DNA from: Pelomonas sp. Root1217
GTDB lineage: Bacteria; Pseudomonadota; Gammaproteobacteria; Burkholderiales; Burkholderiaceae_C
Reading direction: 5' to 3'
Length of the DNA: 64,000 bases
Assembly (NCBI RefSeq): GCF_001425705.1
Contig: NZ_LMDC01000028.1
Span: 1,142,558-1,206,557, forward strand
The notes below the pieces were generated by a model, which saw only the letters and a list, made by a program, of their open reading frames with translations, was not told the origin of the DNA and made no database searches. The position numbers and the translations under genes are program-made. Below, in pieces: positions 1 to 14,970 of the stretch. Position 1 is the stretch's first letter, and each line of letters begins with the position of its first letter.

Positions 1-1205
1 ATGAGCTACATCTTCGACGAACCCAGCGTGGGCTTGCACCCACGGGACGTCGCGCGCCTGAACAAGCTGTTGCGCCACCTGTGCGACAAAGGCAACACGG
101 TGCTGGTGGTGGAACACGACCCGGACATCATCGTGGCGGCGGACCATGTCATCGACATGGGCCCGGGTGCTGGGGACGCGGGCGGTACCGTGGTCTTCGA
201 GGGCGATGTGCAGGCCCTGCGGCAGGCCGACACGCCCACGGGGCGCAGCCTGTCTCGCGCGGCGCGCATCAACACCACACCGCGCACTCCATCGGGCTGG
301 CTGCCGATCACGCACGCCACTCAGCACAACCTAAAAGACGTGAGCGTTTCGATCCCGATGGGCGTCCTGACGGTCGTGACAGGCGTGGCCGGTTCCGGCA
401 AGAGCAGTCTGATCAACGCCGCCTTCGCCCGCACCTACCCCGAGGTCGTGTGCATCGACCAGGGTGCGATCACAGGTTCGCGCCGCTCGAACACGGCGAC
501 CTACACGGGCATCCTCGGTCCCATCCGGAGCCTCTTTGCCCAGGCGAATGCGGCCAGCGCGTCGCTGTTCAGCGCCAACTCGGGCGGCGCCTGTCCGGTG
601 TGCAAAGGCCTTGGCACCACGGAGACAGACCTCGCATTCATGGAACCCATCGTCAGCATCTGTGAGCGCTGCCAAGGACGCCGGTTCACGGAAGAAGCTC
701 TTCAATTCCGCCTGCGCGGCAAAAACATCGCCGAGGTGCTGGCGATGCGCGTGGCCGAAGCGAGCGCCTTCTTTGCCGAGCCGGAGATCGCGCCTGCGCT
801 GGCCCGCCTCGAGGAAGTCGGGCTAGCCTACCTGTCGCTCGGCCAACCGTTGTCCAGCCTGTCAGGCGGGGAACGGCAACGTCTGAAGCTGGCCACTGAA
901 CTGGGCCAGTCGGGCCGAATCTATGTGTTCGACGAGCCCACTTCGGGCCTGCATCTTTCGGACATCGATCGATTGTTTCGATTGCTCGACCAACTCATCG
1001 ACCGCGGCGCCACCGTTGTCGTGATCGAACATCAGCTGGACATGATCGCCCGAGCAGACTGGCTGATCGACATGGGGCCGGAAGCAGGCCAACGCGGCGG
1101 TCGTGTGGTGTTCGAGGGGGCTGTGGCGGAGATGGTCGCCAGGGGCATTGGCGAGACGGCCACGCATCTGCGAAGGTACGCCAATTCGCAGGGTTCCGGC
1201 AGCGC

Positions 1206-1212
<7 letters not shown>
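1..1212 (+). CDS. UvrA-like ABC ATPase, C-terminal part (cut by window edge)
   Basis: This is the C-terminal part of a UvrA-family ATPase, a DNA-damage recognition protein or one of its UvrA2/drug-resistance paralogues. The first visible residues (FDEPSVGLH) are the Walker B of the first ABC module, so the ATG at base 1 is internal and the true start lies left of the window. The second module is complete: Walker A GVAGSGKSS at about residues 128-136, a CxxC...CxxC zinc site (Cys197, 200, 220, 223), the signature LSGGERQRLKLA near 285, and Walker B FDEPTSGLH. The spacing between the two modules is short. That favours a compact UvrA paralogue over housekeeping UvrA, but this cannot be settled without the N-terminus. 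Its last bases overlap the convergent pobR gene by 7 bp. Confidence 0.85.
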
Positions 1213-4288
<3,076 letters not shown>

Positions 4289-4318
4289 GCGCGCATCTTG
4301 GCAGAGGCCATGCCGGAT

Positions 4319-4335
4319 CGCTATAGCTGCTAGCG
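4319..4335. promoter_or_regulatory. Candidate LysR-type operator (T-N11-A class)
   Basis: CGCTA-N7-TAGCG is a perfect interrupted inverted repeat in the divergent gap between the LysR gene (start 4288) and the first gene of the lig operon (start 4384). LysR regulators typically bind such T-N11-A palindromes. The match is short, so this is a candidate only. Confidence 0.5.
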
Positions 4336-4383
4336 GCAGCCAGACCTAGCGTGACAGGGCCGCACTGCGAAGAATCGCGCCCC

Positions 4384-5085
4384 ATGAGCACCGCCCTCAC
4401 CCTGATCTCGTCCATGGCCACGCGCCATCTGCTGACGGCCCTGGCGCAAGCGCATGCGCAAACCGGCGCGCCGGCCGTGCACCTCGAGTCGGTCGGCGGG
4501 GTGGACGCCGCGCGTCGCGTGCAGGACGGCGAGAGCTTCGACGTCGTCGTGCTGGCCAGCGACGCCATCGCCAAGCTGCAGGCTGCCGGCCGCCTGAAGC
4601 CCGGCAGCGTGCGTGTCATCGCCGACTCCAGCGTCGCCATTGCCGTGCGTGCCGGTTCGGCCCAACCCGACATCGGCACGGAAGCCGCCCTGCGCGCCAC
4701 TGTGCTGCAGGCCCGCGCCATCGGCTACTCGACCGGCCCCAGCGGCACGGCCTTGATGAAGCTCTTCGAGCGCTGGGGCCTGGCCGACACGCTGAAGGAC
4801 CGCCTGGTGCAGGCCCGCCCCGGCGTGCCGGTCGGCGGCTTGGTGGCCAGCGGCGAGGTCGAGTTGGGCTTCCAGCAGTACAGCGAGCTGATGGATGTTT
4901 CCGGCATCACGCTGCTCGGCGGCATGCCGCCGGAGATCGACATCGTCAGCCGCTTCAGCGGCGCCGTCACGACCCACGCGGCCCAGCCCGAAGCGGCACA
5001 GGCGCTGCTGGAGTTCATGGCCAGCCCCGCCACCGAGGCGATCAAACGGCAACACGGCATGCGCGCGGCTTCGGACGCGCGCTGA
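4384..5085 (+). CDS. ModA-like substrate-binding-fold protein, no signal peptide
   Basis: A 233-residue protein resembling the type-II periplasmic-binding fold of ModA-like proteins ([16 protein letters not shown] near the N-terminus, [15 protein letters not shown], then [19 protein letters not shown]). It has no recognisable signal peptide or lipobox: the chain starts directly with the first beta strand ([10 protein letters not shown]), so it is probably cytoplasmic. It heads the protocatechuate 4,5-cleavage operon, 24 bp before the transporter gene. The role is unknown. It could be a sensor, a transport accessory, or an enzyme; no recognisable 4-oxalomesaconate tautomerase (LigU/GalD) occurs in the window. 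An in-frame extension to 4351 exists but lacks support. Confidence 0.75.
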   Translation: MSTALTLISSMATRHLLTALAQAHAQTGAPAVHLESVGGVDAARRVQDGESFDVVVLASDAIAKLQAAGRLKPGSVRVIADSSVAIAVRAGSAQPDIGTEAALRATVLQARAIGYSTGPSGTALMKLFERWGLADTLKDRLVQARPGVPVGGLVASGEVELGFQQYSELMDVSGITLLGGMPPEIDIVSRFSGAVTTHAAQPEAAQALLEFMASPATEAIKRQHGMRAASDAR

Positions 5086-5109
5086 CCCCAACGACAACAG
5101 GAGACAAGC

Positions 5110-6489
5110 TTGCAGACCTCAAAGATTCCTGCTCCCGGCACGCGCGCCGTGGACGTGCAGCGCCTCATCGACGACCACCCGCTCTCCGGCTGGCAATGGG
5201 TGGTGTTCGCGCTGTGCTTCTTCGTCGTGCTGCTGGACGGCTTCGACACCGCGGCCATCGGCTACATCGCGCCGTCGCTCATCAAAGACTGGGGCGTCAC
5301 CAAGCCCATGCTGGCGCCGGTGCTCAGCGCCGCCCTGTTTGGCCTGGCAGCGGGCGCGCTGCTGTCCGGCCCCATCGCCGACCGCCTGGGCCGCAAGCGT
5401 GTGCTGACAGTGACGGTGCTGATCTTCGGCATCGCCACGCTGGCCTCCGCCTTCGCCACCAACCTCACAGAGCTCAGCGTCTTGCGCTTCATCACCGGCC
5501 TGGGCCTGGGCTCGGCCATGCCCAGCGCCGTCACCCTGATGAGCGAGTACTGCCCCACCGCGCGCCGCTCCACGCTGACCAACCTGATGTTCTGCGGCTT
5601 CCCGCTGGGTGCGGCCTTCGGCGGCTTCCTGGCGGCCTGGATGATCCCGCAATGGGGCTGGCAGAGCGTGCTGGTGCTGGGCGGCATCGCGCCGCTGGTG
5701 CTGACGGTCGCCCTGCTGACGCTGCTGCCCGAGTCGGTGCGTTTCATGGTCACGCGCCGCCAACCCGTCGAGCGCATCCGCGCCGCGCTGGCCCGCATCG
5801 CCGGCCCGCAGGTGCACCAGATCGAGCGCTTCACGCTCAGCGAAACCCGCGTCGTCACCAACGAGCGCGGCGGCCTGGCGCAGGTGCTGGCCCGCTCCTA
5901 CCGCCTGGGCACGCTGATGCTGTGGGTGGCCTACTTCATGGGCCTGGTGATCTTCTATGCGCTGATCAACTGGATGCCGCTGCTGTTCAAGGAGGCCGGT
6001 ATCGAGCCGCGCACCGCCACGCTGATCTCCGCGCTCTTCCCGCTCGGCGGCGTGGGCGCCGTGTTCTTCGGCTGGCTGATGGACCGCGTCGAGCCCAACC
6101 GCATCGTGGCACTGGGCTTTGCGCTGACGTCGGTGGCCATCTGGTCCATCGGCCAGATGACGGGCAACGTGGCCGCGCTGGTCGTCTGCGTCTTCCTGGC
6201 CGGCGTGCTGATGAACACCGCGCAGTCGTCGCTGCCGGCGCTGGCCGCGGCCTTCTATCCCACCAATGCCCGCGCCACCGGCGTGTCGTGGATGCTCGGC
6301 ATCGGCCGCTTTGGCGGCATCCTGGGCTCGCTGCTGGTTGCACAAATGGCCGCCATGCATGCCAGCATCGGTACGGTGTTCCTGGTACTGGCCGTGCCCG
6401 GCGCCCTTGCAGCCGCAGCGCTGTGGATCAAGCGCGATGCCGATGGCTTCGCCGACGATCGCGAGGCTCGCACCGCACTCGCGCACTAA
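5110..6489 (+). CDS. pcaK: Aromatic acid:H+ symporter, MFS (PcaK-like)
   Basis: A 459-residue, 12-helix inner-membrane transporter of the AAHS family. Diagnostic motifs are [15 protein letters not shown] in the first helix and [11 protein letters not shown] in the helix 2-3 loop, both characteristic of PcaK/BenK-type carriers. The start is TTG at 5110, chosen because AGGAG (5099-5103) sits 6 nt upstream and the protein begins at the usual distance before helix 1; no suitable ATG is nearby. Placement between the operon head and ligJ suggests import of protocatechuate and/or 4-hydroxybenzoate. Exact substrate range is not readable. Confidence 0.9.
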   Translation: MQTSKIPAPGTRAVDVQRLIDDHPLSGWQWVVFALCFFVVLLDGFDTAAIGYIAPSLIKDWGVTKPMLAPVLSAALFGLAAGALLSGPIADRLGRKRVLTVTVLIFGIATLASAFATNLTELSVLRFITGLGLGSAMPSAVTLMSEYCPTARRSTLTNLMFCGFPLGAAFGGFLAAWMIPQWGWQSVLVLGGIAPLVLTVALLTLLPESVRFMVTRRQPVERIRAALARIAGPQVHQIERFTLSETRVVTNERGGLAQVLARSYRLGTLMLWVAYFMGLVIFYALINWMPLLFKEAGIEPRTATLISALFPLGGVGAVFFGWLMDRVEPNRIVALGFALTSVAIWSIGQMTGNVAALVVCVFLAGVLMNTAQSSLPALAAAFYPTNARATGVSWMLGIGRFGGILGSLLVAQMAAMHASIGTVFLVLAVPGALAAAALWIKRDADGFADDREARTALAH

Positions 6490-6510
6490 AACAGACAAGG
6501 AGAAGCTCTG

Positions 6511-7539
6511 ATGATCATCGACGTCCACGGCCACTACACGACCGCGCCGGCGGCCCTCGGCGCCTGGCGCGACCTGCAGATCGCCGGCCTGAAGGACCCG
6601 TCCCGCGCGCCAAAGGCCAGCGAGCTGAAGATCAGCGACGACGAACTGCGCGAGTCCATCGAAAGCAACCAGCTCAAGCTGATGAAGCAGCGCGGCTCGG
6701 ACCTGACCATCTTCAGCCCGCGCGCCAGCTTCATGGCCCACCACATCGGCGACTTCAACACGTCCGCCACCTGGGCCGCCATCTGCAACGAGCTCTGCTA
6801 CCGCGTGGCCCAGCTCTTCCCCGATCACTTCGTGCCCGCCGCCATGCTGCCGCAGTCGCCTGGCGCGGACCCGGCCAGCTGCATCCCCGAACTGGTCAAG
6901 TGCGTGGAGGAGTACGGCAATGTCGGCATCAACCTCAACCCCGACCCGTCGGGCGGCCACTGGACCAGCCCGCCGCTGACCGACCGCCACTGGTACCCCA
7001 TCTACGAGAAGATGGTCGAGCTGGATATCCCCGCGATGATCCATGTCTCCACCAGCTGCAATGCCTGCTTCCACACCACCGGCGCCCACTACCTGAACGC
7101 CGACACGACGGCCTTCATGCAGTGCCTGACCAGCGACCTGTTCAAGAACTTCCCGACGCTGAAGTTCCTGATCCCACACGGCGGCGGCGCGGTGCCCTAC
7201 CACTGGGGGCGCTTTCGCGGCCTCGCGCAGGAGCTCAAGAAGCCGCTGCTGGACGAGCACCTGCTGAACAACATCTTCTTCGACACCTGCGTCTACCACC
7301 AGCCGGGCATCGACCTGTTGACCAAGGTGATCCCGGTGAAGAACATCCTGTTCGCGTCCGAGATGATTGGCGCCGTGCGCGGCATCGATCCCGAGACCGG
7401 CCACTACTACGACGACACCAAGCGCTACGTCGAGGCCACGGCCAACCTCAGCGCCGAAGATCGCCACGCCGTCTACGAGGGCAATGCGCGCCGCGTGTTC
7501 CCGCGTCTGGATGCGCAACTCAAGGCGAAAGGGCTCTGA
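6511..7539 (+). CDS. ligJ: 4-oxalomesaconate hydratase
   Basis: A 342-residue amidohydrolase-superfamily enzyme that hydrates 4-oxalomesaconate to 4-carboxy-4-hydroxy-2-oxoadipate. The N-terminal metal-binding pair is HGH (His6, His8) in [13 protein letters not shown]. Later motifs include [20 protein letters not shown] and [18 protein letters not shown], typical of LigJ-type proteins, and the length is normal. AGGAG precedes the ATG at the expected spacing. It sits 21 bp after the transporter gene and 2 bp before ligK, consistent with co-transcription in the meta-cleavage operon. Confidence 0.93.
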   Translation: MIIDVHGHYTTAPAALGAWRDLQIAGLKDPSRAPKASELKISDDELRESIESNQLKLMKQRGSDLTIFSPRASFMAHHIGDFNTSATWAAICNELCYRVAQLFPDHFVPAAMLPQSPGADPASCIPELVKCVEEYGNVGINLNPDPSGGHWTSPPLTDRHWYPIYEKMVELDIPAMIHVSTSCNACFHTTGAHYLNADTTAFMQCLTSDLFKNFPTLKFLIPHGGGAVPYHWGRFRGLAQELKKPLLDEHLLNNIFFDTCVYHQPGIDLLTKVIPVKNILFASEMIGAVRGIDPETGHYYDDTKRYVEATANLSAEDRHAVYEGNARRVFPRLDAQLKAKGL

Positions 7540-7541
7540 CC

Positions 7542-8225
7542 ATGTACGAACTCGGCGTCGTCTATCGCAACATCACCCGCGCCGACCGCACGGCCGCCGA
7601 TGGCCTGGCTGCCTTGGGGTCGGCGACCGTGCACGAGGCCATGGGCCGCGTCGGCCTGCTCAAGCCGTACATGCGGCCCATTTACCCGGGCGCGCAGGTG
7701 TCCGGCACCGCCGTGACCGTGCTGCTGCAGCCGGGTGACAACTGGATGATGCATGTCGCCGCGGAGCAGATCCAACCGGGCGACATCGTCGTCGCCGCCG
7801 TCACGGCCGAGTGCACCGATGGCTATTTCGGCGACCTGCTTGCCACGTCCTTCCAGGCCCGCGGCGCGCGGGCTCTCGTCATCGACGCCGGCGTGCGCGA
7901 CGTGAAGACGCTGCAGCAGATGGGCTTCCCGGTCTGGAGCAGGTGCATCAGCAGCAAGGGCACCATCAAGGCGACGCTGGGTTCGGTCAACGTGCCGGTG
8001 GTATGCGCCGGCATGTGGGTCACGCCGGGCGACGTCATCGTGGCGGATGACGACGGCGTCGTCTGCGTGCCGGCGGCACGAGCTGTCGAGACGCTGGAAG
8101 CAGCGCTGAAGCGCGAAAGCTTCGAAGGCGAGAAGCGCGCCAAGCTGGCCTCGGGCGTGCTTGGCCTGGACATGTACAAGATGCGTGAGCCGTTGGCAAA
8201 AGCCGGCCTGCGCTATATCGACTGA
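7542..8225 (+). CDS. ligK: 4-carboxy-4-hydroxy-2-oxoadipate aldolase / oxaloacetate decarboxylase
   Basis: A 227-residue class II aldolase of the RraA/HMG-CHA aldolase fold. It cleaves 4-carboxy-4-hydroxy-2-oxoadipate to pyruvate and oxaloacetate, the last step of the protocatechuate 4,5-cleavage pathway. Visible motifs are [33 protein letters not shown] (metal and substrate contacts) and [16 protein letters not shown]. The ATG at 7542 lies 2 bp after the ligJ stop and gives the family length (about 228). Confidence 0.93.
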   Translation: MYELGVVYRNITRADRTAADGLAALGSATVHEAMGRVGLLKPYMRPIYPGAQVSGTAVTVLLQPGDNWMMHVAAEQIQPGDIVVAAVTAECTDGYFGDLLATSFQARGARALVIDAGVRDVKTLQQMGFPVWSRCISSKGTIKATLGSVNVPVVCAGMWVTPGDVIVADDDGVVCVPAARAVETLEAALKRESFEGEKRAKLASGVLGLDMYKMREPLAKAGLRYID

Positions 8226-8230
8226 AACCA

Positions 8231-9144
8231 ATGGACTTCACCAAGACCCCTGGCTGGCTGGACTGGTACGCCGGCCCTTCCAAACCGCGTTTCCAAGTCC
8301 CGGCTGGCGCCGTCGATGCGCACTGCCATGTGTTTGGCCCCGGTGCGCAGTTCCCGTTCGCGCCGGAGCGCAAGTACACGCCCTGCGATGCCAGCAAGGA
8401 GCAGCTCTTCGCGCTGCGCGATCACCTCGGCTTCGCGCGCAACGTCATCGTGCAGGCCACCTGCCATGGCGCCGACAACAATGCGCTGATCGATGCGCTG
8501 CAGAGCTCGGGCGGCAAGGCCCGCGGCGTGGTCACTGTCAAGCGCGGCATCAGCGACGAGGAGCTGCAGCGCATGCACGAGGCCGGCGTGCGCGGCGTAC
8601 GCTTCAACTTCGTCAAGCGGCTGGTGGACTTCACGCCCAAGGACGAGCTGCAGGAGATCGCCGCGCGCATCGCCAAGCTGGGCTGGCATGTCGTCATCTA
8701 CTTCGAGGCGGCCGACCTGCCCGAGCTGTGGGACTTCTTCACCGCCCTGCCCACCACCGTCGTCGTCGACCACATGGGCCGGCCTGATGTAAGCAAACCA
8801 GTGGACGGCCCCGAGTTCGAGCTCTTCCTGAAGTTCATGCGCGAGAACGACAACGTGTGGAGCAAGCTCAGCTGCCCCGAGCGCCTGTCCGTCACCGGCC
8901 CGCGCGCGCTGGACGGCGAACAGGCCGCCTATCGTGACGTCCTGCCCTTCGCCCGCCGCGTCATGGACGAATTCCCCGACCGCGTGCTGTGGGGCACCGA
9001 CTGGCCCCATCCCAACCTGAAGGACCACATGCCCGACGACGGCTTGCTGGTGGACTTCATCCCGCACATCGCACCGACACCCGAGCTGCAGCGCAAGCTG
9101 CTGGTCGACAACCCCATGCGGCTTTACTGGCCGGAGGAAAGCTG

Positions 9145-9145
<1 letters not shown>
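8231..9145 (+). CDS. ligI: 2-pyrone-4,6-dicarboxylate hydrolase
   Basis: A 304-residue amidohydrolase that opens 2-pyrone-4,6-dicarboxylate (the LigC product) to 4-oxalomesaconate. The N-terminal DAHCHVFGP (His31, His33) and the C-terminal WGTDWPHPN aspartate are the expected catalytic positions for LigI. Spacing is 5 bp after ligK, and its TGA overlaps the ATG of ligA (TGATG at 9143-9147), indicating translational coupling. Confidence 0.93.
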
Positions 9146-11404
<2,259 letters not shown>

Positions 11405-11414
11405 AGACACGCCG

Positions 11415-12401
11415 ATGAAAGCGAAAAAGATCGGCCCCTTCGAGGTCTCGGCGATCGGCCTGGGCTGCATGAACCTCAGCCATGCCTACGGCACGCCGCC
11501 ACCGCGCGATGTGGCGGTCAAGGTGGTGAACGGCGCTCTGGACGGTGGCATCACGCTGTTCGACACCGCCGCGCTGTATGGCTTTGGCGCCAACGAGGAA
11601 CTGCTGGGTGATGTGCTGGCTCACCACCGCGAGCGCATCGTGCTGACAAGCAAGTGCGGCATGCAGGGCGTCAACGGCCAGCGCGTCATCGACGGCCGGC
11701 CCGAGACCCTCCGCGCCAGCGTCGAGGCCAGCCTGAAGCGGCTGCGCACCGAGGTCATCGATGTGCTCTATCTGCACCGGCTGGACGCCAAGGTACCGGT
11801 GGAGGACAGCGTGGGCGCGATGGCCGAGCTGGTGACGGCCGGCAAGGTGCGGGCGCTGGGCCTCTCGGAAGTTTCAGCCGCTACCTTGCGTCGCGCACAT
11901 GCGGTGCATCCGATTGCCGCGCTGCAGACCGAGTACTCGCTGTGGACGCGCAACCCCGAAATCGCCGTGCTCGAAGTCTGCCGCGAGCTGGGTGTCGCCT
12001 TCGTCGCCTTCAGCCCGCTGGCGCGCGGCTTCCTCGGTGGTGAGCTGCGCGACGTGAGCAAGCTGGAGCCGAAGGACATCCGCCGCGCCATGCCGCGCTT
12101 CTCGCCGGAGAACTACAGCGCCAACCTGCGCCTGCTGGACGCTTTCGTCGCAGAAGCGGCCCGGCTGGGCTGCGCGCCGGCCACGCTGGCCCTGGCCTGG
12201 CTGCTGCACCAGGGCGACGACATCGTGCCCATTCCCGGCACCTCGCGCCCCGAGCACCTGGGCGAGCTGCTCGCGGCGCCGCAGCTGGCGCTCGACGCCG
12301 CCACGCTCGCCCGGCTCGATGCCCTGATCAACCGCCACACGGTCAGCGGTGCGCGCTACAGCGCCGCCACGCAGGCAGAGATCGGCACCGAGGAGTTTTG
12401 A
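11415..12401 (+). CDS. Aldo/keto reductase of unknown substrate
   Basis: A 328-residue NADPH-type aldo/keto reductase. Visible features are the start VSAIGLGCMNLSHAYG, the catalytic Asp/Tyr region LFDTAALYGFGANEELLG, a Lys in VLTSKCGM, the His in VLYLHRLDAKVPVEDS, and the cofactor motif IPGTSRPEHLGELL. It lies 10 bp after ligC and is the last gene of the operon. No pathway step in protocatechuate 4,5-cleavage obviously needs it; removal of a reactive aldehyde is a guess. The ATG at 11415 is chosen because the fold begins there; the upstream open frame lies inside ligC. Confidence 0.88.
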   Translation: MKAKKIGPFEVSAIGLGCMNLSHAYGTPPPRDVAVKVVNGALDGGITLFDTAALYGFGANEELLGDVLAHHRERIVLTSKCGMQGVNGQRVIDGRPETLRASVEASLKRLRTEVIDVLYLHRLDAKVPVEDSVGAMAELVTAGKVRALGLSEVSAATLRRAHAVHPIAALQTEYSLWTRNPEIAVLEVCRELGVAFVAFSPLARGFLGGELRDVSKLEPKDIRRAMPRFSPENYSANLRLLDAFVAEAARLGCAPATLALAWLLHQGDDIVPIPGTSRPEHLGELLAAPQLALDAATLARLDALINRHTVSGARYSAATQAEIGTEEF

Positions 12402-12564
12402 CCGCCGGCCGCACGGCGCGCGCGCGCACCTGGTAAACCACTTCACTGACTTGCTCCCAGCCCCAATATCCAAGCGGTTCTGCAGGCCTCGTGCGCGCTT
12501 TCACTAGGGCCAGCGCGCGAACGCCGCCACTAAACTGCCAAGGCAGCATGGGCTGAGAGACAAG

Positions 12565-13542
12565 ATGCATCACACACACTGGTCGACGAACCGGGTTCTC
12601 GCTTGCGATCGGGCGCAGGCCTGGAGCGATATCACCACGCGCTACTTCGGCCGGCTGCGCGTTTCCAGCCTGCACGACGGCCCCTTGGACGCATCCCTCG
12701 ATGCCTTCGACGTCGGGGCCCTGCGCATGTACCGCATCGACGCGCCGGCACATCACATCGAACGTGACGCTGCCTGCGGCGAATTGCCGACCGACGACTT
12801 CTACAAATTGGTGCTGCAGGTCAGTGGCTGCGGAACTGTCGAACAGCAGCAGCGCCGAGTGGTCCTGCAGCCCGGCCGCTGGATCCTCTACGACCCGCGC
12901 GCGCCCTATTCGATCACCAATCCCGAACGCTGCACCCTGCTCGTGACACATGTGCCGCGCGGCCTGCTCGCGGGGCTTCGACTGCCCGGGCCGCACGCCG
13001 GCGAATTGGGCAGCGACAACGTGGCTGGGCTGCACGGCGTGTTCGGCAGCTACCTCCGTGCGCTGAGCGACCAACTGCCCGGCCTGCCGGACGGAGCGGG
13101 CCAGGCCTTGAGTGAGTCCATCATGGGCCTGCTCGGCTCGACGCTGGCAGAAACGCTGCGCCGAGTCGGCGAGCCGGTGTCCCTGCCTGCAGTGCTCAAG
13201 TTGCGCGCACGCCAGTATGTGCAGACGCATCTTTCAGATCCGGAGCTGAGCATCCAACGCATCGCCGACGCACTTCGCTGTTCCAAGCGCTATTTGCACC
13301 GCGTGTTCGAGGACGACGATGTCAGCCTGGAGCGCCAGATCTGGAACAGCCGTCTGGAGCGCTGCCACGCCGCGCTCACACACGAGGCCAACGCGCAGCG
13401 CTCAGCGGCGGAGATCGGTTTCGCGTGGGGCTTCAGGAGCGGCGCGCACCTGAATCGGCTGTTCAAGCAGCGTTATGGCCTCACGCCAGGCGCCTGCCAG
13501 CGGCAGGCCGCCGAGGCGCGAGGCGAGGCGATGACGCAGTAA
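12565..13542 (+). CDS. AraC-family regulator (FeaR-like), probable controller of the adjacent alcohol operon
   Basis: A 325-residue regulator with an AraC-binding-like sensor domain (N-terminal 190 residues, ILYDPRAPYSI near the centre) and a C-terminal HTH (ELSIQRIADALRCSKRYLHR, then AAEIGFAWGFRSGAHLNRLF). The arrangement resembles FeaR/XylS-type activators that respond to small aromatic or amine substrates. It converges tail-to-tail (7 bp gap) with the leftward GMC-ALDH-Liv operon. Regulation of that operon is inferred from proximity and from a direct-repeat site near the operon head. Confidence 0.85.
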   Translation: MHHTHWSTNRVLACDRAQAWSDITTRYFGRLRVSSLHDGPLDASLDAFDVGALRMYRIDAPAHHIERDAACGELPTDDFYKLVLQVSGCGTVEQQQRRVVLQPGRWILYDPRAPYSITNPERCTLLVTHVPRGLLAGLRLPGPHAGELGSDNVAGLHGVFGSYLRALSDQLPGLPDGAGQALSESIMGLLGSTLAETLRRVGEPVSLPAVLKLRARQYVQTHLSDPELSIQRIADALRCSKRYLHRVFEDDDVSLERQIWNSRLERCHAALTHEANAQRSAAEIGFAWGFRSGAHLNRLFKQRYGLTPGACQRQAAEARGEAMTQ

Positions 13543-13549
13543 TGCTGCG

Positions 13550-14251
13550 TCAGCCGAGGTAGCTGCCGTGCAGGATCTCGGGTTGCTCGCGCAGCGTCTG
13601 CGCCGCGCCCGACCACACCGTCCGCCCGCGCTGCAGCACAAAGGCACGGCTCGCTAGCTTCAACGCCAGCGTGGTGAACTGCTCGATCAACAGCACACCG
13701 ACGCCATCGGCCGCGGCATGCCGCAGCACCTCGGCGAGGCGCAGCACGACGAGTGGCGCTAGCCCGAGCGACAACTCGTCCACCACCAGCACCTTGGGCC
13801 GGGCGAGCAGGGCCTGCGCCATGCAGACCATCTGCTTCTGGCCTCCTGACAGTGATCGGCCGGGCTGGGCGAGCTTGGCTTCGAGTTCCGGAAAAATCTT
13901 CAGCACGCGCACGATGGCGGGCTCGACCTCGGCGCTGGGCAGGACCATCGCAGCGGCTCGCAGGTTGTCGTGCACCGACAGGCTGCCGAGCAGGTGGTGG
14001 CCTTCCGGCACGATGGCCAGGCCGGCCCGGCGTACCGCGTCGGGCGAGAGACCTTGCAGGCCTGCGCCATTGACGCGCACCTGGCCTTGGCTGCAGGCGA
14101 TGGCGCCGGCCAGCGCAAGCACGATGCTCGACTTGCCGGCACCGTTGGGGCCGAGGAGCGCGACGATTTCTCCGGCCGCGACATCAAGGTCGAAGCCGTG
14201 CACAACGGCTTTGCCGCCGCGCGAAACGTGGAGTTGGCGAACTTCAAGCAT
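13550..14251 (-). CDS. livF: Branched-chain/aromatic substrate ABC transporter ATPase LivF
   Basis: A 233-residue LivF-type ATPase. Motifs are Walker A GPNGAGKSS, signature SLSGGQKQMVCMAQALLARP, and Walker B VLVVDELSLGLAPLVV. It is the last gene of the leftward operon, 14 bp after livG. The substrate is set by the binding protein encoded upstream; the operon context suggests an alcohol- or aromatic-derived compound rather than leucine. Confidence 0.92.
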   Translation of the reverse strand: MLEVRQLHVSRGGKAVVHGFDLDVAAGEIVALLGPNGAGKSSIVLALAGAIACSQGQVRVNGAGLQGLSPDAVRRAGLAIVPEGHHLLGSLSVHDNLRAAAMVLPSAEVEPAIVRVLKIFPELEAKLAQPGRSLSGGQKQMVCMAQALLARPKVLVVDELSLGLAPLVVLRLAEVLRHAAADGVGVLLIEQFTTLALKLASRAFVLQRGRTVWSGAAQTLREQPEILHGSYLG

Positions 14252-14265
14252 TGCAATCCGTGAGG

Positions 14266-14970
14266 TCAGGCGCCGAGGTAGGCCTGGCGAACGAGGGGGT
14301 CGTCCAGCACTGAACGCGTGGCGCCCAGAGCAAGCCGGCGACCGAAGTCCAGCACCAGGGTCTGCGTGCAGATGGCTGCGATCAGGTCGACGTCGTGATC
14401 GATCAACAGCACCTGGGCGCCGAAGGCATCTGGGATCGCCGCGATTGCGTCGCGCAGCACGCGCGATTCGCGCTCGTCCAGGCCGGCGCCCGGCTCATCG
14501 AACAGGATCAGGCGGGGTGTGCCGACCAGGGCCTTGGCCACTTCCACCATGCGGCGCCGGAACAGGTCAAGCTCGGCACCCGGCACCTCGGCGCAATCCA
14601 GCAGCCCGGCGTGCGCAAGCGCCCGGAGCACCTGCGCGTCGGCCTGGTCGCGGCGATGCGGCACATGGTCGAGCATGGATTGCACGTTGTCCCAGACACT
14701 CAGGTCCTCCACCACCTGCTCGGTCTGGAACGAGCGGCGCAGGCCGAAGCGCACGCGGCGTGCGGCGTTCATGCCAAGCAAGCCCATGCCGTCCACACGC
14801 ACCTCGCCCGACCTTGCCGGCACGAAGCCGCTGAGCAGGTTGACGAGTGTGGTCTTGCCCGCGCCGTTCGGGCCGATCAGGCCGCACACCGGGGCGTCCA
14901 GCACGGCGTCGAGCGCGTCGATCACCGTGACGGCGCCAAAGGCCACGGTCAGGCCACGGATCTCGATCAT
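14266..14970 (-). CDS. livG: ABC transporter ATPase LivG
   Basis: A 234-residue LivG-type ATPase. Motifs are Walker A GPNGAGKTT, the extended Q-loop region RRSFQTEQVVEDLSVWDN, and Walker B LILFDEPGAGLDERES. The signature region is degenerate: PGAELDLFRRRMVEVAKAL stands where LSxGQ/GEQR would be expected. This is unusual but seen in some LivG relatives. The true start is ATG at 14970 (MIEIRGLTVAFG), overlapping the livM stop by 4 bp; the much longer open frame to 16017 is a shadow over livM. Confidence 0.9.
   Translation of the reverse strand: MIEIRGLTVAFGAVTVIDALDAVLDAPVCGLIGPNGAGKTTLVNLLSGFVPARSGEVRVDGMGLLGMNAARRVRFGLRRSFQTEQVVEDLSVWDNVQSMLDHVPHRRDQADAQVLRALAHAGLLDCAEVPGAELDLFRRRMVEVAKALVGTPRLILFDEPGAGLDERESRVLRDAIAAIPDAFGAQVLLIDHDVDLIAAICTQTLVLDFGRRLALGATRSVLDDPLVRQAYLGA

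Noticed and set aside
1..3. ATG at base 1 as the start of the UvrA-like gene
   Set aside because: The following residues are Walker B of the first ABC module, so this is an internal Met in a gene cut by the window edge.
5119..7518. A 799-codon open frame on the minus strand
   Set aside because: It is antisense to the PcaK-like and ligJ genes, has repetitive composition typical of high-GC shadow frames, and resembles no family.
5196..8225. A 1009-codon plus-strand frame ending in LigK
   Set aside because: Only the last 227 codons (from ATG 7542) are real; the rest is an out-of-frame reading of the transporter and ligJ genes.
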